DNA of 15,166 nucleotides, taken from NCBI GenBank assembly GCA_900553545.1, contig USDP01000019.1:1-15166 (forward strand), read 5' to 3'. Positions 7,645 to 14,591 of the stretch are shown here, in pieces. A model generated the notes under the pieces. The model saw only the letters and a list, made by a program, of their open reading frames with translations. It was not told the DNA's origin and searched no databases. The stretch is from an uncultured Eubacteriales bacterium (lineage in GTDB: Bacteria; Bacillota; Clostridia; Oscillospirales; Oscillospiraceae). The translations under genes were made by a program, and so were the position numbers. Within the stretch, counting starts at the first letter, position 1, and each line of letters begins with the position of its first letter.

Positions 7645-8468
7645 GACATGACCCTTTGATCCCGGCCATCTGCGTCGTCACCAAGATCCGCGTCGACACG
7701 CCGGACGTCAAGACGTTCCGCGTCGTCGGCCTCGACGGCAAAAAGCCCTTTGAGCACATCCCCGGCCAGTGCGCGATGCTTTCCATCCCCGGCGTGGGCG
7801 AGGCGCTGTTCTCCATCACGTCCAGCCCCACGGAGCCGGATTTCGTCGAATTTTCGATCAAGAAATGCGGCTGCGTGACCCAGTGGCTCCACGGCATGGA
7901 GCCCGGCCAGCAGATCACCGTCCGCGGCCCGTATGGCAACGGCTTCCCGGTCGACACCGACTTCGCGGGCAAGGACCTGCTCTTCATCGCGGGCGGCATC
8001 GGCCTCGCGCCGCTGCACTCGGTCATCAACTACTGCCGCTACTACCGCGACCGCTATGGCAGCATCGACATCGTCTACGGCTCCCGCTCGAAGGAGGATC
8101 TGGTCGATTTCCAGGAGATCCTTGACGTCTGGTGCAAGGAGGACGGCATCAACGTTCACCTGACCATCGACCGCGAGCAGCCCGACTGGGACGGCCACGT
8201 CGGCTTCGTCCCGAACTACGTCAAGGAGCTTGGCTTCGACACGAGCAAGACCGTCGTCATGTGCGGCCCGCCCATCATGATCAAGTTCACGCTGGGCGGA
8301 CTGATGGAGCTTGGCTTCGACCGCACGCATATCTATACGACGATGGAGCTGAAGATGAAGTGCGCGCTCGGCAAATGCGGCCGCTGCAACATCGGCGACA
8401 AATACGTCTGCAAGGACGGCCCGGTGTTCCGCTTCGATCAGCTCGACGAGCTGCCCGACGAGTATTAA
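7641..8468 (+). CDS. flxA: FlxA-like NAD(P)H:acceptor oxidoreductase (FAD, NAD and 2Fe-2S domains)
   Basis: 275-residue member of the ferredoxin-NADP reductase superfamily, close in layout to AsrB, sulfhydrogenase gamma and PyrK. Visible parts are an N-terminal FAD-binding barrel with FSIKK and GPYGNGF (97-102), the nucleotide-binding motif IAGGIGLAPL (116-125), MCGPPIMIKF (207-216) near the NAD site, and a C-terminal [2Fe-2S] set at C241, C246, C249 and C257. This is the expected electron entry point: it oxidises NADH or NADPH and feeds the FlxBCD/HdrA chain. Which nucleotide it prefers cannot be read from the sequence. The ATG at 7641 overlaps the flxB stop (ATGA), with GGGAGG 9 nt upstream. 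Eleven nt separate it from the fumarate reductase iron-sulfur gene. Confidence 0.88.
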   Translation: MRHDPLIPAICVVTKIRVDTPDVKTFRVVGLDGKKPFEHIPGQCAMLSIPGVGEALFSITSSPTEPDFVEFSIKKCGCVTQWLHGMEPGQQITVRGPYGNGFPVDTDFAGKDLLFIAGGIGLAPLHSVINYCRYYRDRYGSIDIVYGSRSKEDLVDFQEILDVWCKEDGINVHLTIDREQPDWDGHVGFVPNYVKELGFDTSKTVVMCGPPIMIKFTLGGLMELGFDRTHIYTTMELKMKCALGKCGRCNIGDKYVCKDGPVFRFDQLDELPDEY

Positions 8469-8479
8469 GGAGAAAGACA

Positions 8480-9154
8480 ATGGAACAAATGGTAACTGTT
8501 TTCCTGTTCGGCAAAAAATATGAAGTGCCGGCGAGCCTGACCATCATGGAGGCCATGGAGTATTCCGGCTATCAGCTGGTGCGCGGCTGCGGCTGCCGCA
8601 ACGGCTTCTGCGGCGCGTGCGCCACGATCTACCGCATCAAGGGCGACCGCGAGCTGCATGCCTGTCTCGCGTGCTCGACAAAGGTCGAGGACAATATGTA
8701 CGTCGCGACGCTCCCGTTCTTCCCGCTGGTCAAGCAGGTCTATGATATTGAGCAGGTCAAGCCCACACAGCAGATCATGATGCAGCTCTATCCCGAGATC
8801 TATTCCTGCGTCGGCTGCAACGCCTGCACCAAGGCCTGTACGCAGGGTCTGAACGTCATGCAGTACATCGCCTACGCGCAGCGCGGCGAATATGAAAAGT
8901 GCGCGGAAGAGTCGTTCGACTGCGTCATGTGCGGCGTCTGCTCGTCGCGGTGTCCCGCAGGCATTTCGCATCCGCAGGTCGCGATGCTGGCCCGCCGCCT
9001 GAACGGCAAATATCTCGCCCCGCACTGCGACCATCTGGACAAGCGCGTGGAGGAGATCCACGAAGGCGTGTTTGAAAAGCTCATCGAAGACCTCATGGGC
9101 AAGCCCCTGAGCGAGATCCAGGAGCTTTACAACAACCGCGACATCGAAGCGTAA
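8480..9154 (+). CDS. Soluble fumarate reductase/TfrB-like iron-sulfur subunit
   Basis: 224-residue protein of the succinate dehydrogenase/fumarate reductase iron-sulfur family. The N-terminal plant-type [2Fe-2S] domain uses C39, C44, C47 and C62 (CRNGFCGAC). The C-terminal domain has two CxxCxxCxxxC sets, C110/113/116/120 and C148/151/154/158. Canonical membrane-bound FrdB/SdhB has one [4Fe-4S] and a [3Fe-4S] next to the quinone site; here both sets look like complete cubanes. The protein therefore resembles the front half of methanogen TfrB, without its C-terminal HdrB-like CCG domain. SD AAGGAGA lies 6 nt before the ATG. It precedes the flavoprotein gene by 13 nt. No membrane-anchor gene follows, so a cytoplasmic location is inferred. 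Confidence 0.87.
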   Translation: MEQMVTVFLFGKKYEVPASLTIMEAMEYSGYQLVRGCGCRNGFCGACATIYRIKGDRELHACLACSTKVEDNMYVATLPFFPLVKQVYDIEQVKPTQQIMMQLYPEIYSCVGCNACTKACTQGLNVMQYIAYAQRGEYEKCAEESFDCVMCGVCSSRCPAGISHPQVAMLARRLNGKYLAPHCDHLDKRVEEIHEGVFEKLIEDLMGKPLSEIQELYNNRDIEA

Positions 9155-9167
9155 GGAGGCGAGCGGT

Positions 9168-10775
9168 ATGTATCAGGACAAAGCATTGCAGGAATCCATC
9201 AAGAAGGTAGAGGCCGCCCGCGCGGAAAACGTCAAGCTCAATCCCCGCCGCATGACGGCGGAGGAGAAGGACATTCTGCTCAAGACCTTCCACCCCGACT
9301 ATCGCGACAACCAGTTCACCACGCTCCACATCGGTGCGAACAAGGGCGAAAAGGTCCCGCTGGAGCTGTGCGCCCTGCTCGAGGGCCAGTCCCGTCTCGC
9401 GGGCCGCGACATCGACCTGACCAAGCCCGACTATGAGGCCGATGTGCTCATCATCGGCGGCGGCGGCGCGGGCTGCTCCGCGGCCATCGAGGCTGACAAT
9501 GCGGGCGCAAAGGTGCTGCTCGTGACGAAGCTCCGCATGGGTGACGCGAACACGATGATGGCCGAGGGTGGCATTCAGGCAGCGGACAAGCCGAACGACT
9601 CCCCCGCGCAGCACTTCCTCGACGCCTATGGCGGCGGTCATTTTGCCGCGCAGAAGGATCTGCTCTACAAACTCGTCACCGAGGCGCCGGAGGCCATCCA
9701 GTGGCTCTCGAACCTCGGCGTGGAATTTGACAAGGCCCCCGACGGCACGATGATCACGACGCACGGCGGCGGCACGTCCCGCAAGCGCATGCACGCGGCC
9801 AAGGACTATTCCGGCGCGGAGATCATGCGCACGCTGCGCGATGAAGTGCTCAACCGCGGCATCGAGGTCGTCGACTTCACGTCCGCCATCGAGCTGATTA
9901 AGGATGAGCACGGCAACTGCGCCGGCGCGGTCCTGCTCAACATGGAGACGAAGGAGCTGATGGTCGCGAAGGCGAAGGTCGTCATTCTGGCGACCGGCGG
10001 CGCGGGCCGGCTCCACTATCAGGGTTTCCCCACCTCGAACCACTACGGCGCGACCGCCGACGGACTCGTCCTCGGCTACCGCGCGGGCGCGAAGCTCCTC
10101 TATCAGGACACGCTCCAGTACCATCCGACCGGCGCGGCTTTCCCCGCGCAGATCTACGGCGCGCTCGTCACCGAAAAGGTCCGCTCCGTCGGCGCGATGC
10201 TCATCAATGCCGAGGGTGAGGCGTTCATGAACCCGCTGGAGACGCGCGATGTCGCCGCGGCGTCCATCATCCGCGAATGCTCCGAGCGCCACAAGGGCGT
10301 CAAGACCCCGCTCGGCGATGCGGTCTGGCTGGATACGCCGATGATCGAGATCAAGGGCGGCCCCGGCACGATCGAAAAGCGCATCCCCGCGATGATGCGC
10401 ATGTTCGGCAAGCACGGCATCGACATCCGCAAGGAGCCGATCCTCGTCTATCCGACGCTGCACTATCAGAACGGCGGTCTGCACATCACGCCGGACGGCA
10501 TGACGGACGTGGAGAACCTGTTCGCCGCGGGCGAGGTCGTCGGCGGCATCCACGGGCGCAACCGCCTGATGGGCAACAGTCTGCTCGACATCATCGTCTT
10601 TGGCCGCAACGCGGGCAAGTCCGCCGCCGCCAAGGCGAAGGATGTCACCGTCGGCAAGCTGACGCTCGACCATGTGGCTGCGTTTGAGGCCGAGCGCAAG
10701 GCTGCCGGCATCGACAGCGATCTGCCGTCGCCGCGTCTGCTCCCGGACTACACCAGAAAGACCGAGACTCTTTAA
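9168..10775 (+). CDS. Fumarate reductase flavoprotein subunit, soluble type with N-terminal extension
   Basis: 535-residue FAD protein of the FrdA/SdhA/NadB family, expected to reduce fumarate to succinate. The dinucleotide motif VLIIGGGGAG begins only at residue 93, so about 90 residues precede the FAD domain, against roughly 10 in typical FrdA. Active-site counterparts are present: H319 in QYHPTG, TE at 335-336, R360 in LETRD, H432 in LHYQNGG and R466 in NRLMGNS. The histidine that binds FAD covalently in E. coli FrdA (SHT.AAEGG) is asparagine here (N128 in ANTMMAEGG), so FAD is probably non-covalent, as in TfrA and NadB. L-aspartate oxidase was considered, but the adjacent iron-sulfur subunit and fumarase argue for fumarate reductase. 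SD AAGGAGG (9153-9159) is 8 nt upstream. It is the last gene of the operon. Confidence 0.88.
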   Translation: MYQDKALQESIKKVEAARAENVKLNPRRMTAEEKDILLKTFHPDYRDNQFTTLHIGANKGEKVPLELCALLEGQSRLAGRDIDLTKPDYEADVLIIGGGGAGCSAAIEADNAGAKVLLVTKLRMGDANTMMAEGGIQAADKPNDSPAQHFLDAYGGGHFAAQKDLLYKLVTEAPEAIQWLSNLGVEFDKAPDGTMITTHGGGTSRKRMHAAKDYSGAEIMRTLRDEVLNRGIEVVDFTSAIELIKDEHGNCAGAVLLNMETKELMVAKAKVVILATGGAGRLHYQGFPTSNHYGATADGLVLGYRAGAKLLYQDTLQYHPTGAAFPAQIYGALVTEKVRSVGAMLINAEGEAFMNPLETRDVAAASIIRECSERHKGVKTPLGDAVWLDTPMIEIKGGPGTIEKRIPAMMRMFGKHGIDIRKEPILVYPTLHYQNGGLHITPDGMTDVENLFAAGEVVGGIHGRNRLMGNSLLDIIVFGRNAGKSAAAKAKDVTVGKLTLDHVAAFEAERKAAGIDSDLPSPRLLPDYTRKTETL

Positions 10776-10796
10776 TTTCCCTGCCGCAAAGACCAC

Positions 10797-10845
10797 TGCC
10801 GCGCGATTTGCGACCAACAAAGCCGGTCGCGCGGCATTTCTATAC
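10797..10845 (+). terminator. Candidate intrinsic terminator after the fumarate reductase genes
   Basis: TGCCGCGCGA (10797-10806) pairs perfectly with TCGCGCGGCA (10827-10836) around a 20-nt loop, and ATTTCTATA follows. The U-run is weak and the loop is long; an alternative inner stem, GCGACC/GGTCGC, competes. It lies 21 nt after the stop of the flavoprotein gene and would separate the redox operon from the transporter. The remaining bases to 10945 hold short A/T-rich symmetry (TTTTGATCAAAA, 10860-10871) and TCACAATGTGA (10920-10930) but no clear promoter boxes. Confidence 0.5.
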
Positions 10846-10945
10846 CCATTTTTCATCATTTTTGATCAAAAGAGCACCGCTCAAAGACAGGCGTGTGCCT
10901 CTTCTGGGCATTCACGCTTTCACAATGTGAGGAGAGAAAGAAGAA

Positions 10946-12208
10946 ATGGATTTTATCAACAGCCTCTTTGGCATGGGCACGACGTCGGTCGTGCTGCTTG
11001 GTGCGTTTTTCATCGCGTTCATCGGCTATGCGCTCGGCAGTATCCAGGTCAAGGGCGTCAGCCTCGGCACGGCGGGCGTGTTCCTGATGGCGCTGCTCTG
11101 CGGCTATCTGTTCACGCAGCCTGGCCTGCAAAATATCCCCATTCTGTCGAAGTTCTACATCGAGGGCAGCGCGTCCACTGCCGTCACGAGCTATAAATTC
11201 ATTGAAAGCGTCGGCCTTGTCCTGTTCGTCACGGGCGTCGGCTTCATCGCCGGGCCGAACTTCTTCCGCAACCTGAAGAAAAACGCGAAGTCCTATGTGC
11301 CGCTCGGTGCGATCATCATCCTGATCGGCGCGGTCTGCACGGTCATCTTTGCGCTCATCCCCGGCATCGGTTCCGATTATTCTACCGGCATCCTCTCCGG
11401 CGCACTCACGTCCACGCCCGCGTTCTCCGCAGCGAAGGCCGTCGCCAAGCAGGAGGGCATGGTGGCCCTCGGCCACGCCGTGGCCTATCCGTTCGGCGTC
11501 ATCGGCGTCGTGCTCTTCGTGCAGATCGTGCCGAAGATCCTCCATGCCGACATGGCGGCGGAGCGCCAGCTCATTCAGGGCGGCGACGAGGAATACGCCC
11601 CGAAGGAGATCAAGCGTTATCTCACCGAGTTTGACGAGTTCGGCTTCGCGGCCTTCGGCTTTGCAATCCTGCTCGGCATCCTGCTCGGCTCCATCAAGAT
11701 CCCGCTGACCGGTGCGGGCTTCGACGGCGCGTGCTTCTCGCTCGGCAACACGGGCGGCCCGCTGATCGTCGCGCTCATCCTCGGCCACTTCGGCCACATG
11801 GGCCGCATCAACCTCCGCATCCCGTCCTCCACACTGAAGGTTTTCCGCGAACTCGGCCTGATGCTGTTCCTGATCGGCGCGGGCGTCGAGGGCGGCGTGG
11901 AGCTGGTGGCGCAGGTGCAGGCGTCGGAATACGGCGCGATGCTCGTTGTCTACGGCTTTATCGCGGGCGTCATCATGACGACGCTGCCTCTGATCGTCGG
12001 CTTCCTGCTGGCCAAGCGCGCGTTCAAGCTCCAACTGCTGAACAACCTCGGCTCGCTGACCGGCGGCATGACCTCCACCCCGGCGCTCGGCACGCTCGTC
12101 GCCGTGTCCGGCACGGACGACGTCGCCGCGGCCTACGCCGCAACCTATCCGGTCGCGCTGGTGCTCATCGTGCTGGCCTCCAACCTCATCGGTACCTTCA
12201 TCCCCTGA
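10946..12208 (+). CDS. AspT/YidE (AAEX) family membrane transporter, short form
   Basis: 420-residue integral membrane protein with about ten hydrophobic segments in two related halves. Each half carries the family hallmark: GALTSTPAF (152-160) and GGMTSTPAL (373-381). AspT exchanges aspartate for alanine, and SucE1 of Corynebacterium glutamicum, in the same family, exports succinate. Here the central cytoplasmic loop (about 198-232) is short and lacks the TrkA_C/RCK domains of the ~540-residue relatives. SD AGGAGAG (10930-10936) lies 9 nt before the ATG. The gene follows frdA by 170 nt and a hairpin, so it may have its own promoter. Its position suggests transport of a dicarboxylate linked to fumarate reduction, such as succinate export or substrate/succinate exchange; the substrate is inferred, not seen. 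Confidence 0.85.
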   Translation: MDFINSLFGMGTTSVVLLGAFFIAFIGYALGSIQVKGVSLGTAGVFLMALLCGYLFTQPGLQNIPILSKFYIEGSASTAVTSYKFIESVGLVLFVTGVGFIAGPNFFRNLKKNAKSYVPLGAIIILIGAVCTVIFALIPGIGSDYSTGILSGALTSTPAFSAAKAVAKQEGMVALGHAVAYPFGVIGVVLFVQIVPKILHADMAAERQLIQGGDEEYAPKEIKRYLTEFDEFGFAAFGFAILLGILLGSIKIPLTGAGFDGACFSLGNTGGPLIVALILGHFGHMGRINLRIPSSTLKVFRELGLMLFLIGAGVEGGVELVAQVQASEYGAMLVVYGFIAGVIMTTLPLIVGFLLAKRAFKLQLLNNLGSLTGGMTSTPALGTLVAVSGTDDVAAAYAATYPVALVLIVLASNLIGTFIP

Positions 12209-12224
12209 GCATCCAAATAACCAG

Positions 12225-12263
12225 AAGCCCCCGGCTCCAACAGGAGCCGGGGGTTTCCTTGTT
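12225..12263. terminator. Strong intrinsic terminator between convergent genes
   Basis: An 11-bp perfect stem, CCCCCGGCTCC (12228-12238) with GGAGCCGGGGG (12243-12253), encloses an AACA tetraloop. It is extended by G-U and A-U pairs and followed by TTTCCTTGTTT on the plus strand. It ends the transporter transcript 17 nt after its stop. On the minus strand the stem is the same but the following T-run is poor, so it probably serves the SDR transcript less well. Confidence 0.92.
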
Positions 12264-12280
12264 TCGGTGGTTTTTCCGGT

Positions 12281-13076
12281 TCAGCCGCGGGTTTTGCCGC
12301 CGGCGATGTTGAGGGTGACGCCGTCGACGTAACCGGCGCGGCCGCTCAGCATGAAGACGACAACGTTTGCTACCTCGGACAGTTTTCCGCTGCGGCCCAT
12401 CGGGGTCGTGCTCGTTTTCGCGTAACCGGCACGCAGCTGTTCGACCGTAATGCCCCGCGTGTAGGCCAGCGCTGTCTCGTAGCTCAGTGTGCGCAGGCCC
12501 GTCGCCTCGAGGATGCCCGGCGCGACGCCGACCACGCGCACGCCCTTCTTGCCGAGCTCCTTCGCCCAGCTGCGGGTCAGCGAGTTGACCGCGTTTTTGC
12601 TTGCCGCGTAGACGCTCTGACCCTCAGAGCCTTCAAGGCCCGATTCGGACGACATGTTCACGATCACGCCGCGGCGCTGCCGCACAAGTACGCGCGCCGC
12701 GGACTCGGCGCAGAAAAACAGGCCCTTCAGGTTGACGTTCATGACCTTGTCCCAGACCGCTTCGTCCAGTTCGTACTGGTGCCCTTCGTCGACGAGCAGG
12801 CGCGGGATGTTGATGCCCGCGTTGTTGACGATGCCGTCCAGACCGCCGAAATGCCCGACCGTGCAACCATCGCATCGACGCTTGCACGGTCGGTCACGTT
12901 GGTCGGGATGTAGAGCGGCGTGCCGTTCTGGTATTCCGGTGCTTCCGGGTTCATGTCGCAGACCGCGACGTTCGCGCCGTCCGCCAGCGCTCCTCCACGA
13001 TCGCCCGGCCAATGCCCGACGCACCGCCTGTGACGATGAAGGCCTTATGTTCCAGCTCCAGCCAATTCTGTTTCAT
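12281..13076 (-). pseudogene. Sorbitol-6-phosphate 2-dehydrogenase-like SDR, frame broken twice
   Basis: Short-chain dehydrogenase that would oxidise a sugar-alcohol phosphate with NAD. Restoring one base at each of two points gives a 265-residue protein, close to the ~267 residues of SorD/GutF. Residues 1-29 (MKQNWLELEHKAFIVTGG...) are read from 13076 to 12990, residues 30-73 in a second frame to 12859, and the rest in a third frame to the TGA at 12281-12283. The TGGASGIG cofactor motif (16-23), NNAG (85-88), catalytic serines 143-144 and Y157/K161 are all intact, as is the SorD-like SSESGLEGSEGQS and the NIAGGKTRG ending. Both breaks look like the loss of one G in a G run. The conserved remainder suggests a recent mutation or a sequencing error. 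It lies 37 nt downstream of the sulfatase gene. Confidence 0.85.
12855..12893. repeat. 12-bp perfect inverted repeat at the second SDR frame break
   Basis: CCGACCGTGCAA (12855-12866) and TTGCACGGTCGG (12882-12893) are exact reverse complements separated by 15 nt. The left arm contains the site (12857-12861) where the reading frame of the SDR gene changes. Confidence 0.8.
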
Positions 13077-13113
13077 CATATGGTTCCTTTCTGGGGGCTG
13101 ATCCAGATGCACC

Positions 13114-14544
13114 TTAAATATCGATCTCGTACCCCGCGGGCATTCTTGCAAGCTCTTCTTCGCGGCGCGCCAGATGGTCGCCGCGCTTCGGGCCGTAGGG
13201 GAACTTGTTCTTGCCGGAGAAGAAGTCCGCGCTTCCTCCGCCGTCTGTGCAGCAGTCCTCCTGCATGTACTGCTCCAGCAGGGCGCGCAGCTCGCGTACG
13301 CGGGGGTTGGATGCATCATAGCGGTTGGTATCCTCCGGCATGCGGTCGAAGTAATACCAGCGATCCTCGAACGCATGATAGACCAGCTTGTCGTGGTTGG
13401 ACGAGACGGTGTAAGCGCCCTTCTTTCCGGTGCTGAACTGCGAGTAGACCTCGCTGTGCCGCGCATCGGAGAAGAGGTCGATGCCGTCAAAGTGCTCACC
13501 GCAGTACTCGATCCCGGCAAGGCTGAGGAGCGTGGGCGCGACGTCCACGAGCGAGCAGACATCGCTGCGCCGCGCTGCGGCCTGACCGGGGACGCGGAGC
13601 ATGAACGGGATGCGCAGCGCGCCGTTCAGCATGGAGCGTTTGCCCATCGTGCCGAAATCGCCAAGCATTTCGCCGTGGTCGGAGGAGAAGAAGATGATGG
13701 TGTTGTCATACAGCCCGCGTGCCTTCAGCGTATCGATGATACGGCTGATCTGATAGTCCACAAAGGAGATGCAGGCAAAGTAGAAATTGCGGAGCAGGCT
13801 GAGATCCTGACGGCTGATGCCGACCTTATCCAGCGTGAACCGGTCGCTCATGAACGCGGCGAATTCCGCGGGATCCTCCGGCATGTACGGATCGTCGGAG
13901 ACGGTGCGGTACATCTTGTTCCAGGGCGCCGGAGGCGCGAAGGGCGGATGCGGATGGATGAACGAGCTGACCAGAAAGAACGGGCGCGATGCGTCGCAGT
14001 CCCGGAGGAAATCTACGCTCCTGTCGCCGATCCACTGTGTCGGGTGAACCTCGGCGGGAAGCTGCGAAACCTGCGGAATGTAGTACATTTCGCTGCGCTG
14101 CCCGTTGTAGTCAAAGACGTTTTTATACGCGCCGGAGGTGATGAACTGCGTATACTGATCCGCCGGGTCAGACATTTCCTCCTGCGTGTACCGCGTCTGG
14201 AAGCCCATGGGGCCATAGAGATCCAGCGTGTGGTGCATTTTGCCGACGCAGCAGGTCTGATAGCCGCTGCCTGTAAATTTGGAGTAGAAGCCGTTTCCGG
14301 TGTAGGCGCTGCCATAGTTGTTGTTGCAGCAGCCGGAGTGCGCCGGATAAAGGCCGGAGTACATCGAAAACCGCGCGGGAACGCAGACGGGGGCAGGCGT
14401 AAAGCAGTTGTCAAACACGGTAGACTCCTGCGCCAGCGCGTCCAGCGCCGGAGTGACCAGGCGGCGCGGCTTGCCGGGGGCGTAGATCGTGTCCGCGCGC
14501 TGCTGATCGGTAAATAAAAATAAGACGTTCGGTTGTTGGTTCAT
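13114..14544 (-). CDS. Sulfatase family hydrolase (Cys-type, no signal peptide)
   Basis: 476-residue member of the alkaline phosphatase/sulfatase superfamily, expected to remove sulfate from an organic sulfate ester. The N-terminus, NVLFLFTDQQRAD (6-18), provides metal ligands D13/Q14. The formylglycine motif is CVPAR (C54-R58) with SMYSG after it. K102/H104 (GKMHH), H197/H199 (FIHPHPPF) and D289-H290 (SSDHGEMLGDFG) complete the usual active site. The Cys-type motif needs a maturase, in anaerobes usually anSME, and none is encoded in the window. No signal peptide or lipobox is visible, so it should act in the cytoplasm on an imported sulfated molecule. SD AAGGAGG lies 4 nt before the ATG. It sits between a GlcNAc-kinase-like gene and the SDR on the same strand, which points to sulfated sugar use. 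The substrate cannot be told from sequence. Confidence 0.9.
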   Translation of the reverse strand: MNQQPNVLFLFTDQQRADTIYAPGKPRRLVTPALDALAQESTVFDNCFTPAPVCVPARFSMYSGLYPAHSGCCNNNYGSAYTGNGFYSKFTGSGYQTCCVGKMHHTLDLYGPMGFQTRYTQEEMSDPADQYTQFITSGAYKNVFDYNGQRSEMYYIPQVSQLPAEVHPTQWIGDRSVDFLRDCDASRPFFLVSSFIHPHPPFAPPAPWNKMYRTVSDDPYMPEDPAEFAAFMSDRFTLDKVGISRQDLSLLRNFYFACISFVDYQISRIIDTLKARGLYDNTIIFFSSDHGEMLGDFGTMGKRSMLNGALRIPFMLRVPGQAAARRSDVCSLVDVAPTLLSLAGIEYCGEHFDGIDLFSDARHSEVYSQFSTGKKGAYTVSSNHDKLVYHAFEDRWYYFDRMPEDTNRYDASNPRVRELRALLEQYMQEDCCTDGGGSADFFSGKNKFPYGPKRGDHLARREEELARMPAGYEIDI

Positions 14545-14591
14545 AAGCCCTCCTTAGAACATGCCGCCGCAGGGCAGCAAGGGACAAAGCT

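Noticed and set aside
9093..10859. 588-codon minus-strand open frame opposite the fumarate reductase flavoprotein gene
   Set aside because: Same antisense composition effect; the plus-strand frame has every expected FrdA motif and a good ribosome binding site.
10860..10871. TTTTGATCAAAA as an FNR-type operator before the transporter
   Set aside because: FNR sites need a four-base spacer between TTGAT and ATCAA; this short A/T palindrome is compatible with chance.
12857..12992. Programmed ribosomal frameshifting in the SDR gene
   Set aside because: Two shifts would be needed in a metabolic enzyme whose relatives are single-frame, and no slippery heptamer is seen at either point.
12281..13024. 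Intact 247-residue SDR starting at 13024
   Set aside because: Its first ~55 residues are out-of-frame sequence without the TGxxxGxG motif; the true N-terminus is in two other frames beginning at 13076.
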